A DNA stretch of 24,535 nt from DAOVQB01 sp023128935. Lineage in GTDB: Bacteria > Eisenbacteria > RBG-16-71-46 > CAIMUX01 > WJJG01. The stretch spans positions 1-24,535 of the forward strand of contig DAOVQB010000048.1 in assembly GCA_030628905.1 (NCBI GenBank), given 5' to 3'. The notes beneath the pieces are model-generated. The model was not told the DNA's origin. It saw only the letters and a list, made by a program, of their open reading frames with translations, and ran no database searches. The position numbers were made by a program, and so were the translations under genes. Every line of letters begins with the position of its first letter. Position 1 is the stretch's first letter. Shown here one piece after another: positions 1 through 6,363 of the stretch.

Positions 1-15
1 GACCATCAACCGATT

Positions 16-50
16 ACTGTCAACTGTTCACTGTCTACTGTTTACTGTCT
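16..50. repeat. Heptanucleotide tandem repeat, five copies of ACTGTNN
   Basis: ACTGT recurs at exact 7-base intervals at 16, 23, 30, 37 and 44, with the two intervening bases varying (CA, TC, CT, TT, CT). The array ends directly against the 3' CCA end of the tRNA gene. No ORF or hairpin explains it. The left side may continue outside the window. Confidence 0.8.
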
Positions 51-51
51 A

Positions 52-128
52 TGGTGGGCGATACTGGAATCGAACCAGTGACCTCTTGCATGTCAAGCAA
101 GCACTCTAACCAACTGAGCTAATCGCCC
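52..128 (-). tRNA. tRNA-Val, anticodon GAC
   Basis: On the minus strand this 77-base segment folds as a complete cloverleaf. The acceptor arms GGGCGAT and ATCGCCC pair perfectly, the D-arm region reads TAGCTCAGTTGGTTAGAG, and the T loop is GGTTCGATTCC. The anticodon stem is CTTGC/GCAAG around the loop TTGACAT, which places GAC at the anticodon (valine codons GUC/GUU). The 3' terminal CCA is encoded in the DNA after discriminator base A. It lies downstream of purM on the same strand but has its own promoter. Confidence 0.97.
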
Positions 129-165
129 TTTGGTTCATTCCCTCTATTCGGATAAATGCCCAACT

Positions 166-194
166 ATCTTAGGCCAGGGCTCCGGGACTGTCAA
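166..194 (-). promoter_or_regulatory. Sigma-70-type promoter of the tRNA-Val gene
   Basis: On the minus strand a perfect -35 box TTGACA (189-194) is followed after exactly 17 bases by TAAGAT (166-171). Transcription would begin near 159, about 30 bases before the mature tRNA 5' end. The promoter sits in the gap after the purM stop codon, so the tRNA need not depend on read-through from purM. Confidence 0.75.
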
Positions 195-250
195 GCACGG
201 AGGGCAAATGCTATGGCGCTCAGCACAAGGCGCCGCCGCCCGGCTGCCTA

Positions 251-1288
251 TTATCCGACCAGGCGTACGCCGTCTGCGCCCTCCTCTATTTCTCCAATGA
301 TGCCGGCGCCCCAACCCTCATCCTCAAGCGCGCGCTGCCAAGCTTGCGCCGCGTCTGCCTCGACGACCAGCATCCAGCCGATGCCCATATTGAAAACGCG
401 GTACATCTCATCCTCGGAAACCTTGCCGGTCTCTTGGATAAGCCGGAAGAGAGGGGGCACTGCCCACCGATCCTTGTGAACCACGGCTCCCAATCCACGC
501 GGCAAGACCCGCGAGAGGTTGCCGGGAATCCCGCCGCCGGTGATATGGGCCATGGCATGGAGCGGCGCCCTGCTCAAGCGCTCGCGGACGGCTCCCAGAT
601 ACATGCGGTGCCGCGCCGCAAGCGCGTCTCCGATCCGTGTCTGTGTTCCAGGGATCGGGGCATCGATCCCCGGGCCGTTATCCACCAGGATGTGCCGGGC
701 CAGGGAGTAGCCGTTCGTGTGCAGCCCCAGGGATGCCAAACCCAGCAGTTGATCCCCTGCGCGTACCTGATCGCCTGTGAGCAGGCAGTCGCGCTCAACG
801 CTTCCGATCATGCAGCCGACCAGATCCACCTCGCCCTCTAAGTAGACACCGGGCATCTCGGCGGTCTCGCCTCCCAGGAGCGCGCATCTGGCCTCCACGC
901 ACGCTTCCGCCATGCCGCGGCCGAGGCTTTCCAAAACCTGGAGGTCCAACTTGCTGGTCCCAATATAATCCAGGAAGAAAAGCGGCTTGGCGCCATGCAC
1001 CAGGATATCATCGGTGCAGTGGGCCACGATGTCATAGCCCGCGCCTTCCCATTGGCCTGTCAGCTTGGCGACCTTCATCTTGGTGCCCACGCCATCGATG
1101 CTGGCAACCAACAGCTGTTTGCCACCCGGCTCCGGGAAGGAGAAGAACCCTCCGAAGCTCCCCAGGCTGCTTTCAACACCGGGCGTGCGAGTTCGTGCCG
1201 CAAGCGGCTTCAGGCGATCCACTAGTGCCTCGGCAGCCTCCAGGTCTACGCCCGCTGCCTTGTAGCTGGAGGCCATTGGCTGGCTCAT
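251..1288 (-). CDS. purM: Phosphoribosylformylglycinamidine cyclo-ligase (AIR synthetase, PurM)
   Basis: 345 aa, the usual length for PurM. The enzyme closes the imidazole ring of FGAM with ATP to give AIR, the fifth step of de novo purine synthesis, in the cytoplasm. Recognisable family segments are the N-terminal SYKAAGVD, the glycine-rich GSFGGFF, the ASIDGVGTKMKVA motif, the metal/ATP-binding HCTDDILVHGAKPLFFLDY, the LLGGETAEMPGVY loop, LASLGLHTNGYSLAR and HITGGGIPGNLSRVLP near the C-terminus. The ATG start has AAGGAG about six bases upstream. It is the last protein gene of the rsfS-kinase-hypothetical-purM group, and an 82-base leader carrying a triple 16-bp repeat separates it from the preceding gene. 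Nothing in the protein looks broken. Confidence 0.97.
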   Translation of the reverse strand: MSQPMASSYKAAGVDLEAAEALVDRLKPLAARTRTPGVESSLGSFGGFFSFPEPGGKQLLVASIDGVGTKMKVAKLTGQWEGAGYDIVAHCTDDILVHGAKPLFFLDYIGTSKLDLQVLESLGRGMAEACVEARCALLGGETAEMPGVYLEGEVDLVGCMIGSVERDCLLTGDQVRAGDQLLGLASLGLHTNGYSLARHILVDNGPGIDAPIPGTQTRIGDALAARHRMYLGAVRERLSRAPLHAMAHITGGGIPGNLSRVLPRGLGAVVHKDRWAVPPLFRLIQETGKVSEDEMYRVFNMGIGWMLVVEADAAQAWQRALEDEGWGAGIIGEIEEGADGVRLVG

Positions 1289-1326
1289 CTACATCTCCTT
1301 GCCACTTTGATTGAAGACTCGATCCC

Positions 1327-1374
1327 AGTGTATTCATCTCAAAGTGTGTTCATCTGAAAGTGTATTCATCTCAA
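1327..1374. repeat. Three head-to-tail copies of a 16-bp repeat in the purM leader
   Basis: AGTGTATTCATCTCAA occurs at 1327-1342 and 1359-1374, and a copy with two changes (AGTGTGTTCATCTGAA) fills 1343-1358, with no spacer between units. Read on the coding (minus) strand, the first unit starts inside the stop codon of the upstream gene. Two of the three units contain TGAGATGA, a stop and an ATG in close sequence; the middle one reads TCAGATGA. The array ends about 38 bases before the purM start. Confidence 0.85.
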
Positions 1375-2093
1375 GCAGTCTGTTCCGGCTTCACCTCGAA
1401 CTCAACCCAACGCTCCGTCACTAGGCGGCTCACAATGCGATTTATCGCATCCAGCACCGCGAAAACCACTGAACGGTGCCGGTCTTGCCCCACACCACAG
1501 GCTCCGATTAGACGCTGCTCGCTGCGCGGCCTGACTACCACCACCTCCGCGATCACCGCCTCTCCACCCCCGACCCGGGGGAAGATCAGATCCCCAGGGA
1601 ACAGTCTGACATCCTCCGTCACGAGTTCCCCGAGCGCATCAAGGGTAGCCGCCACCACCAGCCGCTCCGTGCCCAGTGAAGCGGGCACGCCGGTGGCGCC
1701 ACCTAGAAGAGGCCGTCCATTTGCAGTCAGTTCAACCTGTACCTCGCTGCGGAGTCCCTCTACGAGGAGGTTCACGGAACGGAACAGTATGCGCTGGTCC
1801 CCAGCGACATGGCTGCTGGGGGCCCATGGAGTGGCCCCGATGGCATGGCCTCTTCCGAACGGTGCGCGCTCCTCTCGTACGGCCACGCTGATCTTCTGGT
1901 GTGAAACCTCGACCCCCAACATGGCGGCCAGGAAGGAGCGGACATCACGCGCCACATTCTTCGCCCGGCTGCCCGGGACGGCCACTACGTGGATTTCCGA
2001 GACCTCGCCGTCCTGAACGCGGACGCGCGCCCCCTCAACGCCCTTCACCTGGCGCAGTGCGCGTTCCATCTCCTCTCGGTCCGGCAGTGTCAC
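1371..2093 (-). CDS. Conserved hypothetical protein with two internal domains
   Basis: 240 aa, no signal peptide or membrane segment, so probably cytoplasmic. A GTG start is chosen because GGGAGG lies seven bases upstream. Residues about 1-75 form one unit, with a VKGVEGARVRV strand, an EIHVVAVPG strand and a basic helix leading to LGVEVSHQKISVAV. After a linker, residues about 110-235 form a second alpha/beta unit (EVQVELTANGRPLLGG, LVVAATLDALGELV, VFAVLDAINRIVS). I recall similar proteins as unnamed conserved hypotheticals in several phyla, but I know of no assigned function. It lies 38 bases after the sugar kinase and ahead of purM, so co-transcription is likely. I do not infer a purine role from position alone. 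Confidence 0.85.
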   Translation of the reverse strand: MTLPDREEMERALRQVKGVEGARVRVQDGEVSEIHVVAVPGSRAKNVARDVRSFLAAMLGVEVSHQKISVAVREERAPFGRGHAIGATPWAPSSHVAGDQRILFRSVNLLVEGLRSEVQVELTANGRPLLGGATGVPASLGTERLVVAATLDALGELVTEDVRLFPGDLIFPRVGGGEAVIAEVVVVRPRSEQRLIGACGVGQDRHRSVVFAVLDAINRIVSRLVTERWVEFEVKPEQTA

Positions 2094-2131
2094 CTGCTTT
2101 CCTCCCGTGGCGTTGTTTCATCCAAGCTGCG

Positions 2132-3049
2132 CTACATGCCTTGCGGACATGCGAACCGCGTGGATTCCCGCAGCGCCTGGCAGCGCTTTTCCAGGTCTGC
2201 AAGCCTCTCCTCCCGAATCGCAGACACACCGTAATCTTGCACGACGAGGGAAGATACGGCGGTTCCCACCGCCAGGCCTTCAGCGAAGCGGTCCCGATCC
2301 CGCCAATCCTTGCCTGCCAGATAGCCGACCAGCCCGCCCGCGAAGGAATCGCCCGCCCCGGTGGGATCCTTCACATCCGCCACGGGAAAAGCTGGGAAGA
2401 GCAACCATCCCCATGGCCCAAGCGTAGCAGCCCCGTGCGCCCCCTTCTTGATAATGACGATCTCGGGGCCCATCTCGCGGATTTGGGGGGCGGCTTGGAT
2501 GGGATTGTCGATGCCAGTCAGGAGGCGGGATTCCTCATCATTCACCACGAGCACGTGTGCCCGTTTGATCACCTCCCGCACGGCGTCCGGATGGCCATCT
2601 ATCCAAAAGTTCATGGTATCGACCGCTACCAGGGGAACCTTCCCCGCGCGGTCCAGGACCTCAAGCTGCAATACGGGGTCGATATTCGCCAGGAATAGCG
2701 CCTCACTATCTATGTAGCCATGTGGCAGCTCGGGATGGAACGACTCGAATACGCCCAATTCCGTGCGGATGGTCCGGCGCTGGTTTGGGTCCGCGCCGTA
2801 TTCCCCCTCCCAGCGGAAGGTCTTTCCCGCGCGCCTCTCAAGCCCGGCCAGATCAACACCGCGCCCGCGCAACAGCTCCAGGTGAACCTCCGAGAAATCG
2901 CTGCCCACGACGGCCACGATCCCAACCGGCGCAAACTGCACAGCACTGAGTGAGAAGTAGGATGCGGATCCCCCTAGAAGATCAGAGTGGCACGTATCCG
3001 GTGTGTGCACTGTGTCGAGTGCAACAGAACCCACCACCACTATCTTCAT
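2132..3049 (-). CDS. PfkB (ribokinase)-family sugar kinase
   Basis: 305 aa, a typical ribokinase-fold length. The family phosphorylates sugars or nucleosides with ATP. The N-terminal GSVALDTV and GGSASYFS segments match the substrate-binding glycine motif (PfkB signature 1). The C-terminal DPTGAGDSFAGG (about residues 232-243) is signature 2, and the Asp in GAGD is the expected catalytic base. VAVDTMNFWI and VLVVNDEE are typical of a broadly distributed, uncharacterised subgroup, so the substrate cannot be named. The ATG overlaps the rsfS stop as ATGA, which implies translational coupling. A 38-base gap leads to the next gene. The enzyme is cytoplasmic. Confidence 0.92.
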   Translation of the reverse strand: MKIVVVGSVALDTVHTPDTCHSDLLGGSASYFSLSAVQFAPVGIVAVVGSDFSEVHLELLRGRGVDLAGLERRAGKTFRWEGEYGADPNQRRTIRTELGVFESFHPELPHGYIDSEALFLANIDPVLQLEVLDRAGKVPLVAVDTMNFWIDGHPDAVREVIKRAHVLVVNDEESRLLTGIDNPIQAAPQIREMGPEIVIIKKGAHGAATLGPWGWLLFPAFPVADVKDPTGAGDSFAGGLVGYLAGKDWRDRDRFAEGLAVGTAVSSLVVQDYGVSAIREERLADLEKRCQALRESTRFACPQGM

Positions 3050-3483
3050 TCCTCATCCTCCAGTTCCTGATCCTCATCGGATTCATGCGCCTCGCCAGGA
3101 GCGTCCGATGCCACGGTCTCACACGGTGCATCGCCCCAAAGCCGTTCCAATAGGTAGTACTGCCTGGCCTCACGTTGGAAGATATGGATCACCACATCCA
3201 CATAGTCCAGGAGGATCCAGCTTGCGTGCGTGAGACCTTCACGATGCCAGAGTCGCGCTCCATGGCGCCTCTGCAACTCATCTTCGATCCACTCAGCCAG
3301 CGCCCGAACATGCCGAGCGGCCGTGGCCGAGACAAGCACGAAAAACTGGCAGCCGATCGAGAACTTGCGCAGATCGAGGATGACAATATCCTCACCCCGT
3401 TTTTCGGCCGCCAGCACTGCAGCAGATCGAGCCAGCTCCTGAGGCGCAGTTGCCTCTATTTTGCTATTCTGCTCCTGTGTCAA
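3046..3483 (-). CDS. rsfS: Ribosome silencing factor RsfS (Iojap family)
   Basis: 145 aa. RsfS binds ribosomal protein uL14 on the 50S subunit and blocks joining with 30S, lowering translation when nutrients are scarce. Family segments are visible in order: AAVLAAEKRGEDIVILDLR, FFVLVSATAARHVRALAEWIEDEL, WILLDYVDVVIHIF and REYYLLERLW-like RQYYLLERLWGDA. A tail of about 28 residues is strongly acidic (ESDEDQELEDEE) and goes beyond the conserved core. The only suitable start is TTG at 3483, with GGAGG about five bases upstream; the nearby ATG at 3490 is in another frame and stops at once. The stop overlaps the kinase start by four bases. Known relatives often sit with nadD; here the partner is a sugar kinase. 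Confidence 0.93.
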   Translation of the reverse strand: MTQEQNSKIEATAPQELARSAAVLAAEKRGEDIVILDLRKFSIGCQFFVLVSATAARHVRALAEWIEDELQRRHGARLWHREGLTHASWILLDYVDVVIHIFQREARQYYLLERLWGDAPCETVASDAPGEAHESDEDQELEDEE

Positions 3484-3610
3484 TACCCCTCCATTAATGC
3501 GTCTGCCACCCTTCTATAGATCCAACAAGACAAACTTATCACCCTCGCCGCACTGGATCAAGTACGCGGCCCTGGCGGCGCATGTGCATATAGCGAGGAG
3601 CGTGCAGCTG

Positions 3611-4963
3611 TCAACTGCGTTCGCGTGCGCTCCCTGGCGGCAGACCGCCATTGACAGCCGCTCCGAGAACAGCACTGGCCCCTGATACCCAAACGGCTTC
3701 ACCAGCGTTAAGGCTGTCAGCAAACTCCGCAAGTTGTGTAACCCGGGCAAGGAACCGTTCCCGGAGCGTCTCGGGTACGGGAGCAGCAGGTGGATTCTTC
3801 ATCCGTAGAGGGTCGATGAATCTGCCGTTACACTTCACACGGAAGTCCAGGTGCGGTCCGGTGGATAGACCGGTGCTGCCCACGAATCCAATGACCTGCC
3901 CCTTCTTGACCCGCGCCCCATTGCGAACACCGCGCGCAATTCGAGAGAGGTGCCCATACGAGGTTTCATAGTCCTCTCCGTGACGAATGCAGATCTGTCT
4001 CCCGAAACCCCCATTCCAACCAGCCAGGCTGACAACACCATCGCCGATGGCAACCACCGGCGTGCCCGGAGCTGCGGCATAGTCCACCCCTAGATGAGGG
4101 CGCCAGACGCGCAGGATCGGATGGAACCTGTTCTTGCTGAAGCGCGAGGAGATGCGCCTGTAATTGAGAGGCGAACGCAGAAACGTCCTGACCAGTGACT
4201 CTCCCTCGGGTGTGTAGTAGCAGCCGGCGCCGCGGCTGCGCCGTTGGCCGCAAGGAAAGCGCACGGCGCTCTGGCACACCTTCTTGCCCGCGTAGGACGC
4301 AAACAGGATCTGTCCGAAGCCGACCCTGGCTCCCTCATAGCGCTTCTCCTCGAGCAGCACAACAATCCGATCGCCCATGCGCGGTTCTGTCAGAAAGTCG
4401 ATATCAGAGGCAAAGATCTCAGCCAGTTCCAGGGCCACTTCCGGGGGCGCACCAGCACGCCGGAGCGCTTCATCCACCGTCGTCCGGAGCGTCCCTGCGA
4501 TCTTTCGCACGTAGGTGTCGTAGGGCAGTCCCGTCTGGTAGCTTCGCAGGACCTCTCCTTCCCTCTCGATTACATAGATCCGATCAGGGCTTTGCTCGTA
4601 CCGCAGGCGCTGGACCCGCCCGTCCAAATCCAGGCAGACCTCAACTTGCTCTCCTGGACGGAGCCCTCGCAAGCGAAAGAGCCCGGTTTGCCGCACCTCC
4701 TGGATGATCTGCTCGACGTCCCTCAAGTAAAGCCGGTTGCGCAGCAGCAAGCTGCTGAATGTGTCTCCCCGGCGTACGGTATCAACACAGGTCACCCACG
4801 CCGTGGCCTCGGAGATGACCGCACCCTCAGAGATGCCCCCCCCTTCGGAGACGACCGGCCCCTCATGCTTTCCAGAAGCAGGTCCCCGATCCTTCTGGCA
4901 CCCCGCCAGGAGCAGGAGGGCAGCTGTAAACAGGATCACCGTGTGTCCGCACCGTCCAACCAT
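3611..4963 (-). CDS. M23-family metallopeptidase, predicted lipoprotein (MepM/YebA-like)
   Basis: 450 aa. A signal sequence with lipobox LLAGC (Cys22) predicts lipid anchoring in the envelope. A low-complexity Ser/Glu/Gly linker follows (35-55), then a LysM/OapA-like region (about 58-115), a helical region, and the peptidase domain (about 255-390). Zinc-site residues are in HLGVD (His290, Asp294), and YGH (His338) holds the usual catalytic His. The normally HxH motif reads HLD (His371, Asp373), so the third zinc ligand is Asp instead of His. The family cleaves peptidoglycan cross-links. A tail of about 60 residues follows the domain. The ribosome binding site is weak, and the gene starts 82 bases after the PAP2 gene stops. 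A run of eight G lies in the linker (4836-4843). Confidence 0.92.
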   Translation of the reverse strand: MVGRCGHTVILFTAALLLLAGCQKDRGPASGKHEGPVVSEGGGISEGAVISEATAWVTCVDTVRRGDTFSSLLLRNRLYLRDVEQIIQEVRQTGLFRLRGLRPGEQVEVCLDLDGRVQRLRYEQSPDRIYVIEREGEVLRSYQTGLPYDTYVRKIAGTLRTTVDEALRRAGAPPEVALELAEIFASDIDFLTEPRMGDRIVVLLEEKRYEGARVGFGQILFASYAGKKVCQSAVRFPCGQRRSRGAGCYYTPEGESLVRTFLRSPLNYRRISSRFSKNRFHPILRVWRPHLGVDYAAAPGTPVVAIGDGVVSLAGWNGGFGRQICIRHGEDYETSYGHLSRIARGVRNGARVKKGQVIGFVGSTGLSTGPHLDFRVKCNGRFIDPLRMKNPPAAPVPETLRERFLARVTQLAEFADSLNAGEAVWVSGASAVLGAAVNGGLPPGSARERS

Positions 4964-5045
4964 CGATCCCGGTACCCCTTGTTGTCACTGGCGGCGTATG
5001 CTCCCGCCGCATGCGGGTTGGATGAGTCCCTAGAAGCGCGCAGCC

Positions 5046-5606
5046 CTACCGCACCGTTTGCGCTCGATCTCCCCGCGAGCGTGCGCTGACCACGCCACAA
5101 ACCAAGGCCCCGCAGGCCATACCCAGCACCATCCCGCCCACCACATCCGACGGATAGTGAACACCCACATAAACCCGGGAGAGTCCTATGAGTGTCGCCG
5201 GGACAAATGCCCAGAGCCACCGTGGCCCACCGCGCAGCCGGAGGACTGTAGATGCCCCAAAGACATTCGCCGCATGGTTTGATGGAAAGGAAGCCGAGTG
5301 CACCTGGTGAATCAGTGCGGTAACGCCCTCAACCGCAAAGCATGGACGCACGCGCTCCACCCACGGCTTGATCCATTGCCCGGCGATCTGATCGGTGAGA
5401 ATCAGGCTTGCGACCAGTAGCAGTCCGGTAATCCGCCCCCGCCGCCCGCCAAAGATCATGAGGAGCAGCCAGCCAACAGCCAGCGGCACTATGAAGTGCC
5501 GCAGCTCGGTGATCCATGGAAACAGCAGGTCTGTGGGGCCGCTGCGCCACCCCTGATGAATCCAGAGCAGGATGGCCCGGTCGATGGAATGCAGTAGTTC
5601 TATCAT
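5046..5606 (-). CDS. PAP2-superfamily membrane phosphatase
   Basis: 186 aa. The type 2 phosphatidic acid phosphatase signature is complete: KPWVERVRP (Lys80, Arg87, Pro88), PSNH (108-111) and SRVYVGVHYPSD (Ser143, Arg144, nucleophile His150, Asp154). Hydrophobic stretches at about 38-52, 60-75, 130-142 and 156-173 fit an inner-membrane protein with its active site facing the periplasm. Relatives dephosphorylate undecaprenyl pyrophosphate (BacA-independent UppP, PgpB) or other lipid phosphates. With a peptidoglycan hydrolase encoded just downstream, undecaprenyl carrier recycling is plausible, but the substrate is not proven. The ATG overlaps the stop of a possible 35-codon ORF by four bases. 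Confidence 0.93.
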   Translation of the reverse strand: MIELLHSIDRAILLWIHQGWRSGPTDLLFPWITELRHFIVPLAVGWLLLMIFGGRRGRITGLLLVASLILTDQIAGQWIKPWVERVRPCFAVEGVTALIHQVHSASFPSNHAANVFGASTVLRLRGGPRWLWAFVPATLIGLSRVYVGVHYPSDVVGGMVLGMACGALVCGVVSARSRGDRAQTVR

Positions 5607-5710
5607 CTAATGACCTGCAGCTTCCCGCGGCAGCCTCTCACCGGCGGCATGCTTTCCCGGCCCACTTGCTGGATCCTCCCCTGCACAATAATCTCTGTGC
5701 CCGATAGCAT
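5603..5710 (-). CDS. Possible 35-aa ORF overlapping the PAP2 start (ATGA)
   Basis: An ATG at 5710 opens a 35-codon frame whose TGA overlaps the PAP2 ATG in the arrangement ATGA, the same junction used by confirmed gene pairs in this window. The peptide has a plausible mixed composition with a strand-like TEIIVQGRIQQVG and a C-terminal CRGKLQVIR. No ribosome binding site is visible before the ATG, and the frame stays open upstream into the end of the lipoprotein gene. It could be a leader peptide, the remnant of a longer gene, or chance. I do not recognise a family. Confidence 0.25.
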   Translation of the reverse strand: MLSGTEIIVQGRIQQVGRESMPPVRGCRGKLQVIR

Positions 5711-5745
5711 ACGGCCGATTCGGCTACGCGGCCTGCCGCTGGCGA

Positions 5746-6231
5746 TCAAGGACTCAGGCCTCCCCCTCCGCCCTTATTGCCCGGGCCATAGTGGGTTTTC
5801 GGGCGATCGTCCTGAGTGTCCTCAGATAACGAACTGGCCCAGATGACAAGGAGAGTGGCACCGGCGCCCAACAGCAAGGTGTTGCCATAGTCGATGCGCT
5901 TGACCTCGACCCGCTCGATCTGAGTCAGGGGCAACGCAATGTATTGGTCGGCATCGACGAATGCGATATGCCCAGATTCGTTGATTTGTTCCTCAACCAC
6001 TTGGTAGGTGCCGATGAGGTTGTCTCCCTCGACCTGGACGCTGGAGAAGCTGTAGGTATAACCGTCCAAGGTGGAGACAATGGCCCCCCGCATCTCATTC
6101 AAGCGCAGCTGCTCCACCTCCACTTGTCGGGCAGTTGAGCACCCGGCCGAGAGGACAGCGCAGATCAGCCACAGGCATCGAGGACAGTGAGCTGCTCTAG
6201 CCTTCAGCGCTCGTGTCAGTGATATGGCCAT
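5746..6231 (-). CDS. Hypothetical lipoprotein
   Basis: 161 aa. A basic n-region (residues 1-18) and a hydrophobic core end in the lipobox LSAGC, with Cys31 as the lipidation site. Residues about 40-112 look like beta strands (GAIVSTLDGYTYSFSSVQVEGDNLIGTYQV, then IALPLTQIERVEVKRI). That pattern resembles small domains that describe effects of a setting on surface properties, but I do not recognise a named family. A hydrophobic stretch LLLGAGATLLVIWA (119-132) could be a second membrane segment. The tail is Gly-rich. GGGAGGG a few bases before the ATG is a good ribosome binding site. No function is inferred beyond an envelope location. Confidence 0.8.
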   Translation of the reverse strand: MAISLTRALKARAAHCPRCLWLICAVLSAGCSTARQVEVEQLRLNEMRGAIVSTLDGYTYSFSSVQVEGDNLIGTYQVVEEQINESGHIAFVDADQYIALPLTQIERVEVKRIDYGNTLLLGAGATLLVIWASSLSEDTQDDRPKTHYGPGNKGGGGGLSP

Positions 6232-6363
6232 GGGGCCCTCCCATCACAGCCGCCCGGGATGAGATATCCCAGTCCTCATCTGCCGCGGCTGAGAGTGCGC
6301 CATCTGGGGCCGGGCGGGCGCATCGGCACCCTCGGCGCGTCACCGTATTTATGGACCGGGGCA

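Noticed and set aside
16..1374. Tandem repeats as a CRISPR array
   Set aside because: Units of 7 and 16 bp are contiguous, with no unique spacers and no cas genes in the window.
3514..3750. Minus-strand frame of 78 codons at the end of the M23 gene
   Set aside because: It overlaps the M23 C-terminal coding region in another frame, has no ribosome binding site and no recognisable features.
4244..5089. Long plus-strand open frame (281 codons) opposite the M23 and PAP2 genes
   Set aside because: It lies antisense to a gene with clear lipobox and catalytic motifs, shows no family features and has no ribosome binding site; GC-rich codon bias makes such mirror frames common.
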